Below, one piece after another: positions 35,633-44,854 of a stretch of DNA of 64,000 nucleotides. The notes beneath the pieces were generated by a model. It was not told the DNA's origin. It saw only the letters and a program-made list of their open reading frames with translations, and did not search any database. Numbering within the stretch: position 1 is the first letter of the stretch; every line of letters begins with the position of its first letter. The position numbers and the translations under genes were made by a program. The DNA is from Paenimyroides ummariense (GTDB lineage Bacteria > Bacteroidota > Bacteroidia > Flavobacteriales > Flavobacteriaceae): the NCBI RefSeq assembly GCF_900115115.1, contig NZ_FOVI01000001.1:248001-312000 (forward strand), written 5' to 3'.

Positions 35633-36928
35633 CTACTTTCTATTCAAATTTCTACCTAATGCAAAACACGTAATTACAAATGTTAATATGGCTGGCAGCA
35701 CCCATTCTAAATTAAATCGTGCTAAAGGTAACATATTTAAAAGCTGGTCAAAAAAATCTTCTTTAGGAAACCAGTTCGCTAACAATCTAATCAACGATAT
35801 AACCATGGTTACCATTAGCGTTATAAAATAAGGTTTTGGGTTTTGAATGGTTCTACCGAACAATAAAACCGAAAGTATAAGCACCAAAGTTACCGGATAA
35901 ATAAAGTTTAGCAAGGCAGCAGCGTATTCAATAATACCATCAACTCCGGTAATTGCTAAAAGAGTAGATATCAATGTGATTGATATTACGCCTTCGATAT
36001 ATCCTAATTTTCCTTTAGTTAATCTCTCAAAAAAGTTTGCTGAACCTGCCGTTAATGCAATTGCTGTTGTGATACACGCCAAAATCATTAAGATCGATAT
36101 TAAATAAACTCCGTTTGATCCAAAATACTGTGTGGCAAGATAGATCAACAAAGAAGATCTTGTTGTGTTTGCAGTATCAACAGTAGCGTGTGCACCCAAA
36201 TAGAACAAACCTCCGTAAACCAATAACATACAGATTGCTGCCAATATTGCCGATTTCACAACAACTTCAATCTTATCTTTTACATGCGTATAACTTTTAC
36301 GATTAGCACCTGCAATCAATAAAACTGCAAAAATTAATCCTGCCAAAACATCCATTGTTTGATACCCTTCCTGAAAACCGACATAAAAACGGTCTTCAAT
36401 AATTGTCGGATCAATGTTTACAGTAGATCCCATGAACAAGCCCGGAACTATTAATAAGGCAAGGAAGAAAAGTAAAATCGGAGCAAATATTTTTCCTAAA
36501 ATTCCGGTAATTCTATTTAAAGAAAACGAAGCGCCCATTACAGCTCCAAAAAACAATACACATACCCAAACCGGCTGTGCATCTGGAATGATAGGTTTAA
36601 TGGCAACTTCGTAAACAGATGCGCCCGAACGTGGCAACGCAATTAACGGACCAATACATAAAACGTTTATTAATGATAAAATATAAGCCAACTTAACATT
36701 TGCACGCGAACCTAAATCGGTAAAATAATTACCCGACACGGCTACTGCAAAAATTGCCAAAACCGGAGCCAAAATTGCGGTTAGTGAAAAACCTGCAAAT
36801 GTTGCCGTCCAATCTGTGCGGGTTTGCAAGCCTAAATAAGCAGGTAACAGTAGATTTCCTGCACCAAAAAACATAGCAAATAATGCCATTCCTAAAAAAA
36901 GAATGGTTTTACGTTTTCTTATATCCAT
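35633..36928 (-). CDS. brnQ: Branched-chain amino acid transport system II carrier protein
   Basis: This 431-residue, 12-helix LIVCS-family protein imports leucine, isoleucine and valine coupled to Na+ or H+. The first segment GMALFAMFFGAGNLLLPAYLG (residues about 12-32) is diagnostic, as is SRANVKLAYILSLINVLCIGPLIALPRSGASVYEVAIKP split over helices 2 and 3. Length fits the family. It is divergent from aspS across a 422-base AT-rich region. Confidence 0.95.
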   Translation of the reverse strand: MDIRKRKTILFLGMALFAMFFGAGNLLLPAYLGLQTRTDWTATFAGFSLTAILAPVLAIFAVAVSGNYFTDLGSRANVKLAYILSLINVLCIGPLIALPRSGASVYEVAIKPIIPDAQPVWVCVLFFGAVMGASFSLNRITGILGKIFAPILLFFLALLIVPGLFMGSTVNIDPTIIEDRFYVGFQEGYQTMDVLAGLIFAVLLIAGANRKSYTHVKDKIEVVVKSAILAAICMLLVYGGLFYLGAHATVDTANTTRSSLLIYLATQYFGSNGVYLISILMILACITTAIALTAGSANFFERLTKGKLGYIEGVISITLISTLLAITGVDGIIEYAAALLNFIYPVTLVLILSVLLFGRTIQNPKPYFITLMVTMVISLIRLLANWFPKEDFFDQLLNMLPLARFNLEWVLPAILTFVITCFALGRNLNRK

Positions 36929-37089
36929 GAATTTTCAAATTAATTTTCAGTTTTTATCAAACATAAACATTTTTTTTAACAAAACCTTAAGTATTATATC
37001 ATAAAACATAATTTTTAATAGAAATAAAACGTTTTGTTATTTTAATCAATCAAAGATTGTTCATCAATATGTAGTAAATTATAGAATTA

Positions 37090-37183
37090 CCACAGATGCA
37101 CAGATGAAACTTATTGATGCATGCATTTAAAATCCATAAAATTTAAGTCTTTTATTTATAAAAAGATATCTATGTACCTGTGG
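37090..37183. repeat. Imperfect inverted repeat, CCACAGATGCACAGAT family
   Basis: CCACAGATGCACAGAT (37090-37105) pairs with ATCTATGTACCTGTGG (37168-37183), matching at 13 of 16 positions, around a 62-base AT-rich spacer. The right arm is followed by CAAAAAAAA. This looks like a dispersed flavobacterial intergenic repeat; only one copy is in the window. Confidence 0.5.
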
Positions 37184-37319
37184 CAAAAAAAACAAACCAT
37201 TTAATATCAACACATTACACATTAATCAATGCGTCATTGGTTTTAACATTATAATTAAATTATTACACATTTAATACACTTTGTATGAATTTTGTGTAAC
37301 AAACCACACACAAAAACAG

Positions 37320-37327
37320 TACATTTG
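37320..37327 (+). promoter_or_regulatory. Probable -7 box (TACATTTG) of aspS
   Basis: TACATTTG fits TAnnTTTG. TTTG at 37291-37294 is a possible upstream element but is 25 bases away, longer than usual. The start codon is 24 bases downstream of the box. Confidence 0.5.
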
Positions 37328-37350
37328 CACAAACTATTTTTTTTAGAAAA

Positions 37351-39105
37351 ATGTACAGAAGTCACAATTGCGGCGAACTGCGTTTAGCCGATGTAAATAA
37401 AGAAATTACGCTTGCGGGATGGGTTCAAAAATCTCGTGATAAAGGTTTTATGATTTGGGTTGATTTACGCGACCGTTACGGAATTACCCAATTAATTTTT
37501 GATGAATCGCGTACCGAAGCAAGCGTTATGCAACTTGCAAAATCGTTGGGCCGTGAGTTTGTTATTCAGGTTAAAGGAACTGTAATTGAGCGTGAATCTA
37601 AAAACGGAAATATTCCTACGGGTGAAATTGAAGTTTTGGTTAAGGAATTAACGATTTTAAACCAATCTCAACTGCCTCCATTCACTATTGAAGATGAAAC
37701 CGATGGTGGCGAAGACATCCGTATGAAATACCGTTATTTGGATATCCGTCGTAATCCGGTTAAAAACAGCTTGTTGTTCCGCCACAAAGTAACACAAGAG
37801 GTTCGTAATTATTTATCGAATTTAGATTTCTGCGAGGTTGAAACACCTTATTTAATAAAATCTACACCGGAAGGTGCACGCGATTTTGTGGTGCCTTCAC
37901 GTATGAATCCTGGTCAGTTTTACGCTTTGCCACAATCGCCACAAACATTTAAACAATTGTTGATGGTGGGCGGAATGGATAAATATTTCCAAATTGTGAA
38001 ATGTTTCCGTGATGAAGATTTACGTGCCGACCGTCAGCCTGAATTTACGCAAATCGATTGCGAGATGTCGTTCATTGAGCAAGAAGATATTTTAAATGTT
38101 TTTGAAGGATTAACACGCCATTTACTAAAGAAAATCCACAACATAAAAATAGAGAAATTCCCACGTATGACGTTTGATGAAGCGATGAAAACGTACGGAA
38201 ACGACAAACCGGATATTCGTTTTGGAATGAAGTTTGGCGAATTAAACGCTGTGGCTCAACACAAAGAATTTTCGGTATTCAACTCGGCAGAATTAGTTGT
38301 TGGAATTGCCGTTCCGGGAGCTGCAACATATACTCGTAAAGAAATTGATGCGTTGATTGACTGGGTAAAGCGTCCGCAGGTTGGTGCATCAGGCATGGTG
38401 TACGTAAAATGCGAAGCGAACAATCAATACAAATCATCGGTGGATAAATTTTACGATCAGGAAGATTTAGCGAAATGGGCAGCAGCAACTGGAGCAAAAG
38501 AAGGCGATTTAATTTTGGTTTTATCGGGCCCTGCAAACAAAACGCGTGCACAATTATCGGCATTGCGTATGGAATTAGGAAACCGTATGGGCTTGCGTAA
38601 ACCAAACGAGTTTGCGCCTTTATGGGTTGTTGATTTTCCGTTGTTGGAATGGGATGAAGAATCGGAACGTTTCCATGCAATGCACCACCCGTTTACATCG
38701 CCAAAACCAGAAGATATGCACTTGTTAGATACCGATCCAGGTAAAGTTCGTGCAAACGCTTACGATTTGGTATTGAATGGTAACGAAATTGGAGGTGGAT
38801 CTATCCGTATTCACGACAAAGACATGCAGGCTTTAATGTTTAAACATTTAGGCTTTACAACAGAACAAGCACAAGAACAGTTTGGCTTTTTAATGAACGC
38901 TTTCCAGTTTGGCGCGCCACCACACGGCGGTTTGGCTTTTGGATTAGATCGTTTAACAGCGATTTTAGGCGGACAAGAAACCATTCGCGATTTTATAGCG
39001 TTCCCTAAAAACAATTCGGGCAGAGATGTAATGATTGATGCTCCTGCAACGATTGATAACGCTCAGTTAAATGAATTATCTATTATGCTGAATGTAAAGG
39101 CATAG
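37351..39105 (+). CDS. aspS: Aspartyl-tRNA synthetase
   Basis: This 584-residue class II synthetase charges tRNA-Asp. It has the N-terminal OB-fold anticodon-binding domain ([19 protein letters not shown] near residue 28), the motif 2 stretch [20 protein letters not shown] near residue 217, the bacterial GAD insertion domain (residues about 300-410) and motif 3 [16 protein letters not shown] near residue 527. Length is that of bacterial-type AspRS. Start at 37351 follows the promoter-like box at 37320. A terminator lies just downstream. Confidence 0.98.
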   Translation: MYRSHNCGELRLADVNKEITLAGWVQKSRDKGFMIWVDLRDRYGITQLIFDESRTEASVMQLAKSLGREFVIQVKGTVIERESKNGNIPTGEIEVLVKELTILNQSQLPPFTIEDETDGGEDIRMKYRYLDIRRNPVKNSLLFRHKVTQEVRNYLSNLDFCEVETPYLIKSTPEGARDFVVPSRMNPGQFYALPQSPQTFKQLLMVGGMDKYFQIVKCFRDEDLRADRQPEFTQIDCEMSFIEQEDILNVFEGLTRHLLKKIHNIKIEKFPRMTFDEAMKTYGNDKPDIRFGMKFGELNAVAQHKEFSVFNSAELVVGIAVPGAATYTRKEIDALIDWVKRPQVGASGMVYVKCEANNQYKSSVDKFYDQEDLAKWAAATGAKEGDLILVLSGPANKTRAQLSALRMELGNRMGLRKPNEFAPLWVVDFPLLEWDEESERFHAMHHPFTSPKPEDMHLLDTDPGKVRANAYDLVLNGNEIGGGSIRIHDKDMQALMFKHLGFTTEQAQEQFGFLMNAFQFGAPPHGGLAFGLDRLTAILGGQETIRDFIAFPKNNSGRDVMIDAPATIDNAQLNELSIMLNVKA

Positions 39106-39123
39106 TTTTTATTATATAAAAAT

Positions 39124-39156
39124 AAAATCCCAGCCGAACGGTTGGGATTTTTGTTT
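39124..39156 (+). terminator. Terminator of aspS
   Basis: The hairpin AAATCCCAGCCG / CGGTTGGGATTT (one G-U pair, 2-base loop) is followed by a T run. Confidence 0.85.
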
Positions 39157-39282
39157 TGTTCTAATTTTCAAATAAAATTTTTGAGGCAGTCTAGTCAAAA
39201 ATGGATTAAAGTATTTACTTACAATAACATTTAGAAATCATTATCTTCACACTTTAAAAGTAGATTTAGATTTCTCTTGTTT

Positions 39283-39996
39283 ATGAATAACATTCAGTTA
39301 AAACTTTACGTAGATGATGCAATGAAAACGCTTACTGCATTATCTATTGATTTTATTACAATAATTCGTCATATTGAAGCTAATCAAAAAGACAAAGATT
39401 TCATTATATCGAATTCTAACACGATACATTCTTCTTATCAAGAATCAAAATTTATAGATAAAATTTTAGTTGAGTATTAAGTACAAATATTTTAAGCGTT
39501 ATTGATTCAAAACAATTTGATAATAACCCCAAAAAAAGAAAGAGAAATTTCAGATTATGATGTCTTAAAATTAGCGACGCGAATAAATGGTAAAGAGAAA
39601 GTTCTAAATGCTAAACAATTCAGTATTACTAAAATTAGAGAAATTCATCAAAAAATAGAATATAGGAAACTAGTTGAAATTAAAACAATCCGTGACCAAC
39701 ATTATTCACATGTTGAAAGAAGAAAGGATGACACTGATATGCTTGTTAAAGATATTGTGGACATAACTAGTTTATTTTTGAAAATGTTTGATGAAATATA
39801 TAAAGCAATTAAAGCAAAGTCAATTTATGATCTCCCTATAAACATACAATTATTTGACCTTAAATTAAAAGCTTTTAAATATGATATGATGATGAAATAT
39901 TTAAACGAGTCCAAAAATCCAGAATTAAATATCTTAAAATCTATGGATCAATATTATACCTTTGAAGATTCTTATAAAAATTTATTCAGCAAATAA
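39283..39996 (+). pseudogene. Broken HEPN-like gene, possibly AbiU2-type
   Basis: Two frames in the same phase, 39283-39480 (65 residues) and 39502-39996 (no ATG near its start), are separated by 21 bases with two stops. In the phase starting near 39470 the middle can be read as LSTNILSVIDSKQFDNNPKK, which would join both halves through two compensating indels, one in the A run near 39530. The second half has EIKTIRDQHYSHVE, an R-x5-H pattern like HEPN RNase active sites, within a helical region. It lies 26 bases from tRNA-Ser. It might instead be two small genes; AbiU2 membership is a guess. Confidence 0.45.
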
Positions 39997-40022
39997 CCGC
40001 ATCAATAACGGACTTTTTCTTG

Positions 40023-40109
40023 CAGAGAGAAAGGGATTCGAACCCTCGATGCAGTTACCCGCATACAAACTTTCCAGGCTTGCTCCTTCAACCACTCGGA
40101 CATCTCTCT
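40023..40109 (-). tRNA. tRNA-Ser(GGA)
   Basis: Read on the minus strand it has a 7-bp acceptor stem (AGAGAGA / TCTCTCT), a D arm with GAGTGGTTGAAGGA, anticodon loop CTGGAAA giving anticodon GGA, a long variable arm as in serine tRNAs, and the T loop GGTTCGAATCC. The 3' CCA is not encoded. Length is 87 bases. Confidence 0.95.
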
Positions 40110-40154
40110 GTTTTGGTTTGTAAATTTATAGTAAATTGATTCTAAAAAAAAGTT

Positions 40155-41648
40155 TTAAGGCTTATGAAAACCTCGTTTTAATATTTTTGCAACTACATTT
40201 TTATAGAAAATATCATTAAACTGATTGCCATACTTTTTAGCAAATGCCTGTTCTTTTGTTAGGAAATCATTTTCACGTTCTTTAATAGCATCGTGTAGTT
40301 CATTTCTCTTTTTGAACATTGTTATGGCTTGTTCTGCTGTTTCAAATTTAGTTCTACTAAGGTTTTCTTTAATCCAACTTTCAAAATTATCATTTGCAAA
40401 CGCTTCATTTTCTTCTTTCAATAAAGTGGTAAATTGTCTTTTAACCACACTATATTCCATGTATTCGTTAGATCCGTAAAAAGCTGCAGCAGCAGTTTCA
40501 AACGCAACATATTCTTTATCATCTAAAATATTCTCAGCTTTTTTTGGTACTATAACTTTTCTCTCCGTAATAAAATCAATAGGTAACATATCGGCAGTTT
40601 TCAAGTCGGCAAAAAATCCACTAAAATACACATCATTCGGGTTTACTAAATGTCCGCCTTTTTGAATTAGCACACAGTTTTGTTGAAAATATAATTGAGA
40701 TTGCTCTTTGGTTTCTTTGTTAAACACTACAAACGGCACTTCTATTTCGGCAGTATCTTTTTGCAATTTAGAATTTAAATTACCGCCTTTTATAACCACA
40801 CCTGACAAATCGGGTCTTTTACGAGTTGGTTTTTTAATGATACAAAGTTTATAACCATCGTTTTCTGGTTCTACTTTAAAATATTCTTCAACAGGAACTC
40901 CCAAACCATTAACTGCGAGCAAATAATCAGAATTTTCGAGATTAGCTGTAGTTAAATCGCTAAAAAAAGCAGCGCTTGAATTGTTATAGGTTTCATTTCT
41001 ATTAGCGACTATCTTCTTGTTAGATTTTTCGTTTTCACTGAATAAAGAATATCCAAAATAATTGCTGTTCATGTAATTTTTAGGATCTAACGTTTGATAA
41101 TTGAACTGAACCTGAAAGGATTCTAAGTGAAATTTTATGGTATATCCCAGATTTTCATTATTTATAACGATTGGCTTATCGGAATGAGCAGAAAGCTGAT
41201 TGGTTTTGGTATCGAAATAAAAATATAAATCGTTTTCGTTTACAATCTTTGTTCGTTTGGCGTTTTTGGTGTTTCCTATGAAAAAATGTTTAAAAGCTTT
41301 GAGCATTTGCTTACGAGTAAAGACATTTTTATCGATCACTAACTCTTGTAAAACAGTTTCTTCAGGCTTTAGTCGGATTTTTAAATCAGTAGTTGAACCC
41401 GGATCTGATACAAGAAAATATTCGTACGCAAAAGCACTTACAACTAACTGATTTTTATTATTTGCCGGAATATTTATCTGAAAATTTCCTTTGGCATCTG
41501 TTTCGGTTGCTATAGTAGTATTATCTAAAAAAACCGATGCTGCTTCAACAGGTTTGCCAGTATCTGCACTTACAACAACTCCTTTAATTGTTTGTGCGTT
41601 AGTAAATACGCTTAAAAAACAACATATCAATACGTAAAAATGCTTCAT
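40155..41648 (-). CDS. Secreted carboxypeptidase-regulatory-like domain protein
   Basis: This 497-residue exported protein has a signal peptide (MKHFYVLICCFLSVFTNAQ) and a carboxypeptidase-regulatory-like beta-sandwich domain at residues about 20-95 (GVVVSADTGKPVEAASVFLD, ETDAKGNFQINIPAN). After it comes a roughly 400-residue region with a KQMLKAFKHFFIGNTKNAKR segment, seen in many such Bacteroidota proteins of unknown role. The protein is probably periplasmic or bound to the outer membrane. It is 86 bases downstream of the T9SS gene but separated from it by a terminator. Confidence 0.8.
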   Translation of the reverse strand: MKHFYVLICCFLSVFTNAQTIKGVVVSADTGKPVEAASVFLDNTTIATETDAKGNFQINIPANNKNQLVVSAFAYEYFLVSDPGSTTDLKIRLKPEETVLQELVIDKNVFTRKQMLKAFKHFFIGNTKNAKRTKIVNENDLYFYFDTKTNQLSAHSDKPIVINNENLGYTIKFHLESFQVQFNYQTLDPKNYMNSNYFGYSLFSENEKSNKKIVANRNETYNNSSAAFFSDLTTANLENSDYLLAVNGLGVPVEEYFKVEPENDGYKLCIIKKPTRKRPDLSGVVIKGGNLNSKLQKDTAEIEVPFVVFNKETKEQSQLYFQQNCVLIQKGGHLVNPNDVYFSGFFADLKTADMLPIDFITERKVIVPKKAENILDDKEYVAFETAAAAFYGSNEYMEYSVVKRQFTTLLKEENEAFANDNFESWIKENLSRTKFETAEQAITMFKKRNELHDAIKERENDFLTKEQAFAKKYGNQFNDIFYKNVVAKILKRGFHKP

Positions 41649-41670
41649 AAATAAAAACTTAACTTCTTTA

Positions 41671-41704
41671 AAAACAAAAAACTACCTTAGAATATCTAAG
41701 ATAG
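41671..41704 (-). terminator. Terminator of the riboswitch-controlled T9SS gene
   Basis: On the minus strand the stem CTATCTTAGA / TCTAAGGTAG has a 3-base loop and is followed by a T run. It separates the T9SS gene from the carboxypeptidase-like gene downstream. Confidence 0.75.
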
Positions 41705-41734
41705 CTTTTTTAGAAAAATTAACTCGATTTATTT

Positions 41735-42850
41735 TTATTTTTTTACAAATTTTAAAGTAGCCGACCCTTTTGCTGTTTCAACTTTTAAAACATACACACC
41801 TGTTTTTAGGTTTGATACATTAATTGTTTGTGTATTAGCTTGTAACACTCTTTGACCTGCAATGTTGTATGCGGTTACATTTATAATGCTTTCGGCAGTT
41901 TGAATGTTTAATATATCTGATGTTGGGTTTGGATATATGTTTGCTTCGATAGTATTATATTTATTGGTTGATAATGAAGCAGTGATATCTTGCGGAGTAA
42001 ATGGTCTTCTTGCACCAATGCTTAAACCTAACCAATCGTCATTATCTAAAGTAACTAAAGATAGATCGCTTTCTGTTTTCCAGCTAGAAAGATCGGTTCC
42101 ACTGTATGCTTTCCATAAATTAGTTCCTGCTGTTTCGGTACGATTTCCGATAGTTACAGACGATAAAACATTTGCATTCATTACAAAATCAAATCCGCCA
42201 TTTAACTCTGTTTTTATCAAATCTAAAGCATCTTCTGCCGTAATTGATCCGTTATATTGAATTCCGAAAACATAAGAATCTGCTAAATTATTTGTATCAG
42301 TTCCAAAATCAATAACCACTAAACTTTGGTTTGATCCTGTTCCCAACCATGTAATAATGTCTGATTTTTTATACCATTGAGAGCTGTATGCAGGAATTGG
42401 TTCAACTGGAGCTTGTGATGTAGGGTTGCTAAAACCATAAGAGACACCATACCAATGACCGTCTGTTAAGGCTGCAGAAACACCTCCGTTCATTGCGAAT
42501 GTTTGTGCCGAAGTACCTGACCAAGTGCTCCACCAATCACTTCCGCCTATACTTGTGTGATCATTGAATGTGATATGATTTAAGAAGGGTCCACCTGTTG
42601 TTGGATTAATAGTAAAATTAGGTTCAGCTGCTGCAATTGCAACTAACATACTAGCAAATGTTTGTCCAGTTCCTGGAGTATAATGGTATCCCCAAGCATA
42701 CGATCGGTCATCGGTTCCGTCTTTAAAATCCACAACCAAATAAGCGGTTTCAGTTCCTGTTCCAACATGGAATTTAACATCTGCGGCATTAAATTGCGCA
42801 AAAATAATCTGCGTAAAAAACAGTAAGAATAACAAAGTAATTCTTTTCAT
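41735..42850 (-). CDS. T9SS-secreted duplicated-domain protein under cobalamin riboswitch control
   Basis: This 371-residue protein has a signal peptide (MKRITLLFLLFFTQIIFAQ) and a C-terminal type A sorting domain (residues about 300-371: IYPNPTSDILNIQ, then LKTGVYVLKVETAKGSATLK, FVKK), so it should cross the outer membrane by T9SS. Between them are two related modules of about 125 residues: GTGTETAYLVVDFKDGT ... AWGYHY ... WWSTWSG, then GTGSNQSLVVIDFGTDT ... FGIQY ... LWKAYSG. I do not know the module by name. A cobalamin riboswitch directly upstream suggests a role in vitamin B12 capture at the cell surface, which is an inference. Confidence 0.85.
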   Translation of the reverse strand: MKRITLLFLLFFTQIIFAQFNAADVKFHVGTGTETAYLVVDFKDGTDDRSYAWGYHYTPGTGQTFASMLVAIAAAEPNFTINPTTGGPFLNHITFNDHTSIGGSDWWSTWSGTSAQTFAMNGGVSAALTDGHWYGVSYGFSNPTSQAPVEPIPAYSSQWYKKSDIITWLGTGSNQSLVVIDFGTDTNNLADSYVFGIQYNGSITAEDALDLIKTELNGGFDFVMNANVLSSVTIGNRTETAGTNLWKAYSGTDLSSWKTESDLSLVTLDNDDWLGLSIGARRPFTPQDITASLSTNKYNTIEANIYPNPTSDILNIQTAESIINVTAYNIAGQRVLQANTQTINVSNLKTGVYVLKVETAKGSATLKFVKK

Positions 42851-42959
42851 AATATAAAAAATTTAAAGTTTTTTTCCCGAAACTTTATAGGAATATTTAT
42901 GAAAAGATTTTTCGAATGAAGAACTCCTTTACCACTTTTATTCCCGAAAGTTAAAAATG
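42851..42959 (-). promoter_or_regulatory. Leader between the riboswitch and the T9SS gene
   Basis: This roughly 109-base leader on the minus strand carries a repeated TTTCGGGAA sequence (two copies, complement at 42880-42888 and 42944-42952 approximately). No terminator hairpin with a T run is seen, so control may act on translation; this is not certain. Confidence 0.4.
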
Positions 42960-43135
42960 ATTTAGGCAGGTCTCCTGGCTTGCATCTTATTGTAGGTCTT
43001 CCCAGAAAAAAAATCCAGTGACGTTTTTAATTTACAATAAGTTTGGTAGCATACAGTTGCGGGTACAGCTCAAGATTCGATTATATCTTACTTGATTCCC
43101 TTTTAAAGAACATGACGAATGTTCTACCAAAATCG
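42960..43135 (-). ncRNA. Cobalamin riboswitch
   Basis: Read on the minus strand it has the B12 box AAGCCAGGAGACCTGCC as an exact match at 42965-42981 (complement) and the upstream conserved segment GCTGTACCCGCAACTGT at 43053-43069. An intermediate GTCACTGGA and GGGAAGACC pair of conserved blocks lies between them. These are the defining elements of the adenosylcobalamin riboswitch family. It precedes the T9SS gene at 42850 by about 110 bases, in the same direction. The end points are approximate. Confidence 0.92.
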
Positions 43136-43152
43136 GCACGAAGATACAAAAT

Positions 43153-43602
43153 TTATTCTAAAGCTAAACGAATAGGTACACGGTAGCGCACACGTTCTGG
43201 CTTACCGTTAATTAAAACAGGATTTACACGTAATTTTTTAACTACGCGAACAGCTTCTGCATCGCAAACTTTACACAAACCCTTTTCTATCACTACGTCA
43301 CTAACAGATCCGTCTTTCTCTACTATAAACTGAATATAAATAGTTCCGGTGATTTCTAGTTCGAGTGCTTCGTCAGGAAAATTGTAGTTCTCGCCTAAAA
43401 ACTGGGTTACCGATTTGCCTGATAGTGTTTTAATGCTTGTCGCATCTGCGTAAAATGACGGATCATCTGTATGAACTAATGTGTCGTTTACTGAATTTCC
43501 TGCAGGAGCTTCCACAACGCCTTTTTCTAAGGGAGTAGGAATATTTTGGGAAAATCCTGCCCAGGAAAATCCCATTATAAAAAGTGTAACAATTTTTTTC
43601 AT
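43153..43602 (-). CDS. TonB C-terminal-domain protein with a signal peptide
   Basis: From the ATG at 43602 this is 149 residues with a hydrophobic signal-like start (MKKIVTLFIMGFSWAGFSQ). It has a TonB C-terminal fold: GTIYIQFIVEKDGSVSDVVI (about residues 86-105) and then AVRVVKKLRVNPVLINGKPE, RVRYRVPIRLAL. It lacks the proline-rich linker of classical TonB, and its start looks like a cleavable signal peptide and not a permanent anchor. It may therefore be a periplasmic TonB-box-like partner and not an energy transducer. It ends 18 bases upstream of the riboswitch on the same strand. Confidence 0.8.
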   Translation of the reverse strand: MKKIVTLFIMGFSWAGFSQNIPTPLEKGVVEAPAGNSVNDTLVHTDDPSFYADATSIKTLSGKSVTQFLGENYNFPDEALELEITGTIYIQFIVEKDGSVSDVVIEKGLCKVCDAEAVRVVKKLRVNPVLINGKPERVRYRVPIRLALE

Positions 43603-43612
43603 AAAATAAATA

Positions 43613-43648
43613 TACAAAAAAAAGATGTCTTTTTACCGACATCTTTTT
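43613..43648 (-). terminator. Terminator of the lipoprotein gene at 43654
   Basis: The stem AAAAAGATGTC / GACATCTTTTT with a 9-base loop gives a T run on the minus strand. It overlaps the 5' side of the TonB-like gene. Confidence 0.8.
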
Positions 43649-43653
43649 AAAAA

Positions 43654-44178
43654 TTATTCTACAACAAACTCCACATTTTCTATGAGTGAAGTTTTTGGTG
43701 CCTTGAACGACAATTTTATTTTTGTTTGTTTGTCTGAATGATCTACCTTCAGCGTTCCTTGTGTTATTTTGTAGTAACCTGCTTCGCCTTTACAATAACA
43801 ATGTTTTCCGTAAACCAGTTTTACATCTTGCAAAGCGGCATCTTTATACTCTTTTTTAAATGCTTTTGCAGGAATTTCCAAGAACAATTCTTCTTTGTAA
43901 AAATCATCGGCATAATTTCCTTCCGCCTTGTTTCTGTCGAAGCTGTATTGTACCAAAACCGTTTCAGGGTTATAGATTGTTTGCGGATACAATTGTTCAA
44001 AACCATTTAAGTTTAAAGCCTTTTCAGACTCGCGGGTAGCTGTTACTTTTCCGTTTTCTGGTGCAACAGAAACCATTGTTACCTTTTTGCCTAACCAATT
44101 GGTAGATTCAACACCTTTTGTGGTTGAACAGCTTATTGCTACCGCCGAGAAAGCTAATAGCGCAATCATTTTTTTCAT
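43654..44178 (-). CDS. Hypothetical lipoprotein
   Basis: This 174-residue protein has a type II signal peptide with lipobox AISC at Cys17 and no lysine or aspartate at the next positions. The rest is rich in beta strands, with a CYC pair in KHCYCKGEAGYYKI near residue 127. I do not recognise the family. It lies 4 bases downstream of pth on the same strand and is followed by a terminator, so it is the end of that transcript. Confidence 0.7.
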   Translation of the reverse strand: MKKMIALLAFSAVAISCSTTKGVESTNWLGKKVTMVSVAPENGKVTATRESEKALNLNGFEQLYPQTIYNPETVLVQYSFDRNKAEGNYADDFYKEELFLEIPAKAFKKEYKDAALQDVKLVYGKHCYCKGEAGYYKITQGTLKVDHSDKQTKIKLSFKAPKTSLIENVEFVVE

Positions 44179-44182
44179 ATTC

Positions 44183-44806
44183 TTATTTACCGTTATAATT
44201 ATTCATTGCATTGTTTAAACCCGCCAAAGCAAATTCTTTTACCGCTTTAGAAACCATGTCTAAACGTTCTTTTAAAGCCGTTGTTTCTTCATCAGTCCAA
44301 TCGCCCAAAACATAATCAACCTGTTGTCCTTTTTTAAACTCATCTGATATTCCGAAACGCAAACGCGGATATTCTGAACTGTTCAAAATCAGCTGGATAT
44401 TCTTCAAACCATTATGTCCGCCGTCTGATCCTTTTGGTTTAATTCTTATCGATCCGAAAGGTAAATTTAAATCATCTGTAATAATTAAAATATTTTCTTT
44501 GGTAATTTTTTCTTTATCCATCCAATATTGTACTGCCTTACCCGATAAATTCATGTAAGTATTTGGTTTTAAAAGAAGTAATACCTTGTTTTTTATTTTT
44601 ATTTGGGTTAACGATCCCAATTTTACTGTTTCAAAAGTTGCACCGGCTTCATTCGCCATAAAATCAACCGCTTTAAAGCCAATATTGTGGCGCGTGTTTA
44701 CATATTCGGCTCCAATGTTTCCCAATCCAACAATTAAATATTTAGTCATAATGTCTGTGTTTGCTTGCGCGTGCGGTTTTGAAAACCACTTTGTTAAAAA
44801 ATTCAT
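44183..44806 (-). CDS. pth: Peptidyl-tRNA hydrolase
   Basis: This enzyme recycles peptidyl-tRNA that has fallen off ribosomes. The core segment KYLIVGLGNIGAEYVNTRHN carries the conserved Asn and catalytic His of the family; TDDLNLPFGSIRIKPKGSDG and HNGLKNI hold the Asp and other conserved residues. The ATG at 44806 gives 207 residues with a short extension MNFLTKWFSKP before the core, as in many flavobacterial proteins; an internal ATG at 44749 would give 188 residues, close to the usual family size. A still longer frame from 44869 is unlikely because it overlaps the divergent cls start. Confidence 0.95.
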   Translation of the reverse strand: MNFLTKWFSKPHAQANTDIMTKYLIVGLGNIGAEYVNTRHNIGFKAVDFMANEAGATFETVKLGSLTQIKIKNKVLLLLKPNTYMNLSGKAVQYWMDKEKITKENILIITDDLNLPFGSIRIKPKGSDGGHNGLKNIQLILNSSEYPRLRFGISDEFKKGQQVDYVLGDWTDEETTALKERLDMVSKAVKEFALAGLNNAMNNYNGK

Positions 44807-44854
44807 TGCAAATGTATTAACTAATGGGTAATTTAGAACAAAACAACGCAAATT

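Larger units (their letters stand above)
36929..37350. other. Gene-free region between brnQ and aspS
   Basis: This 422-base AT-rich region holds no convincing gene. It contains the imperfect inverted repeat at 37090-37183 and a possible aspS promoter near 37320. The rest shows A/T tracts only. Confidence 0.6.
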
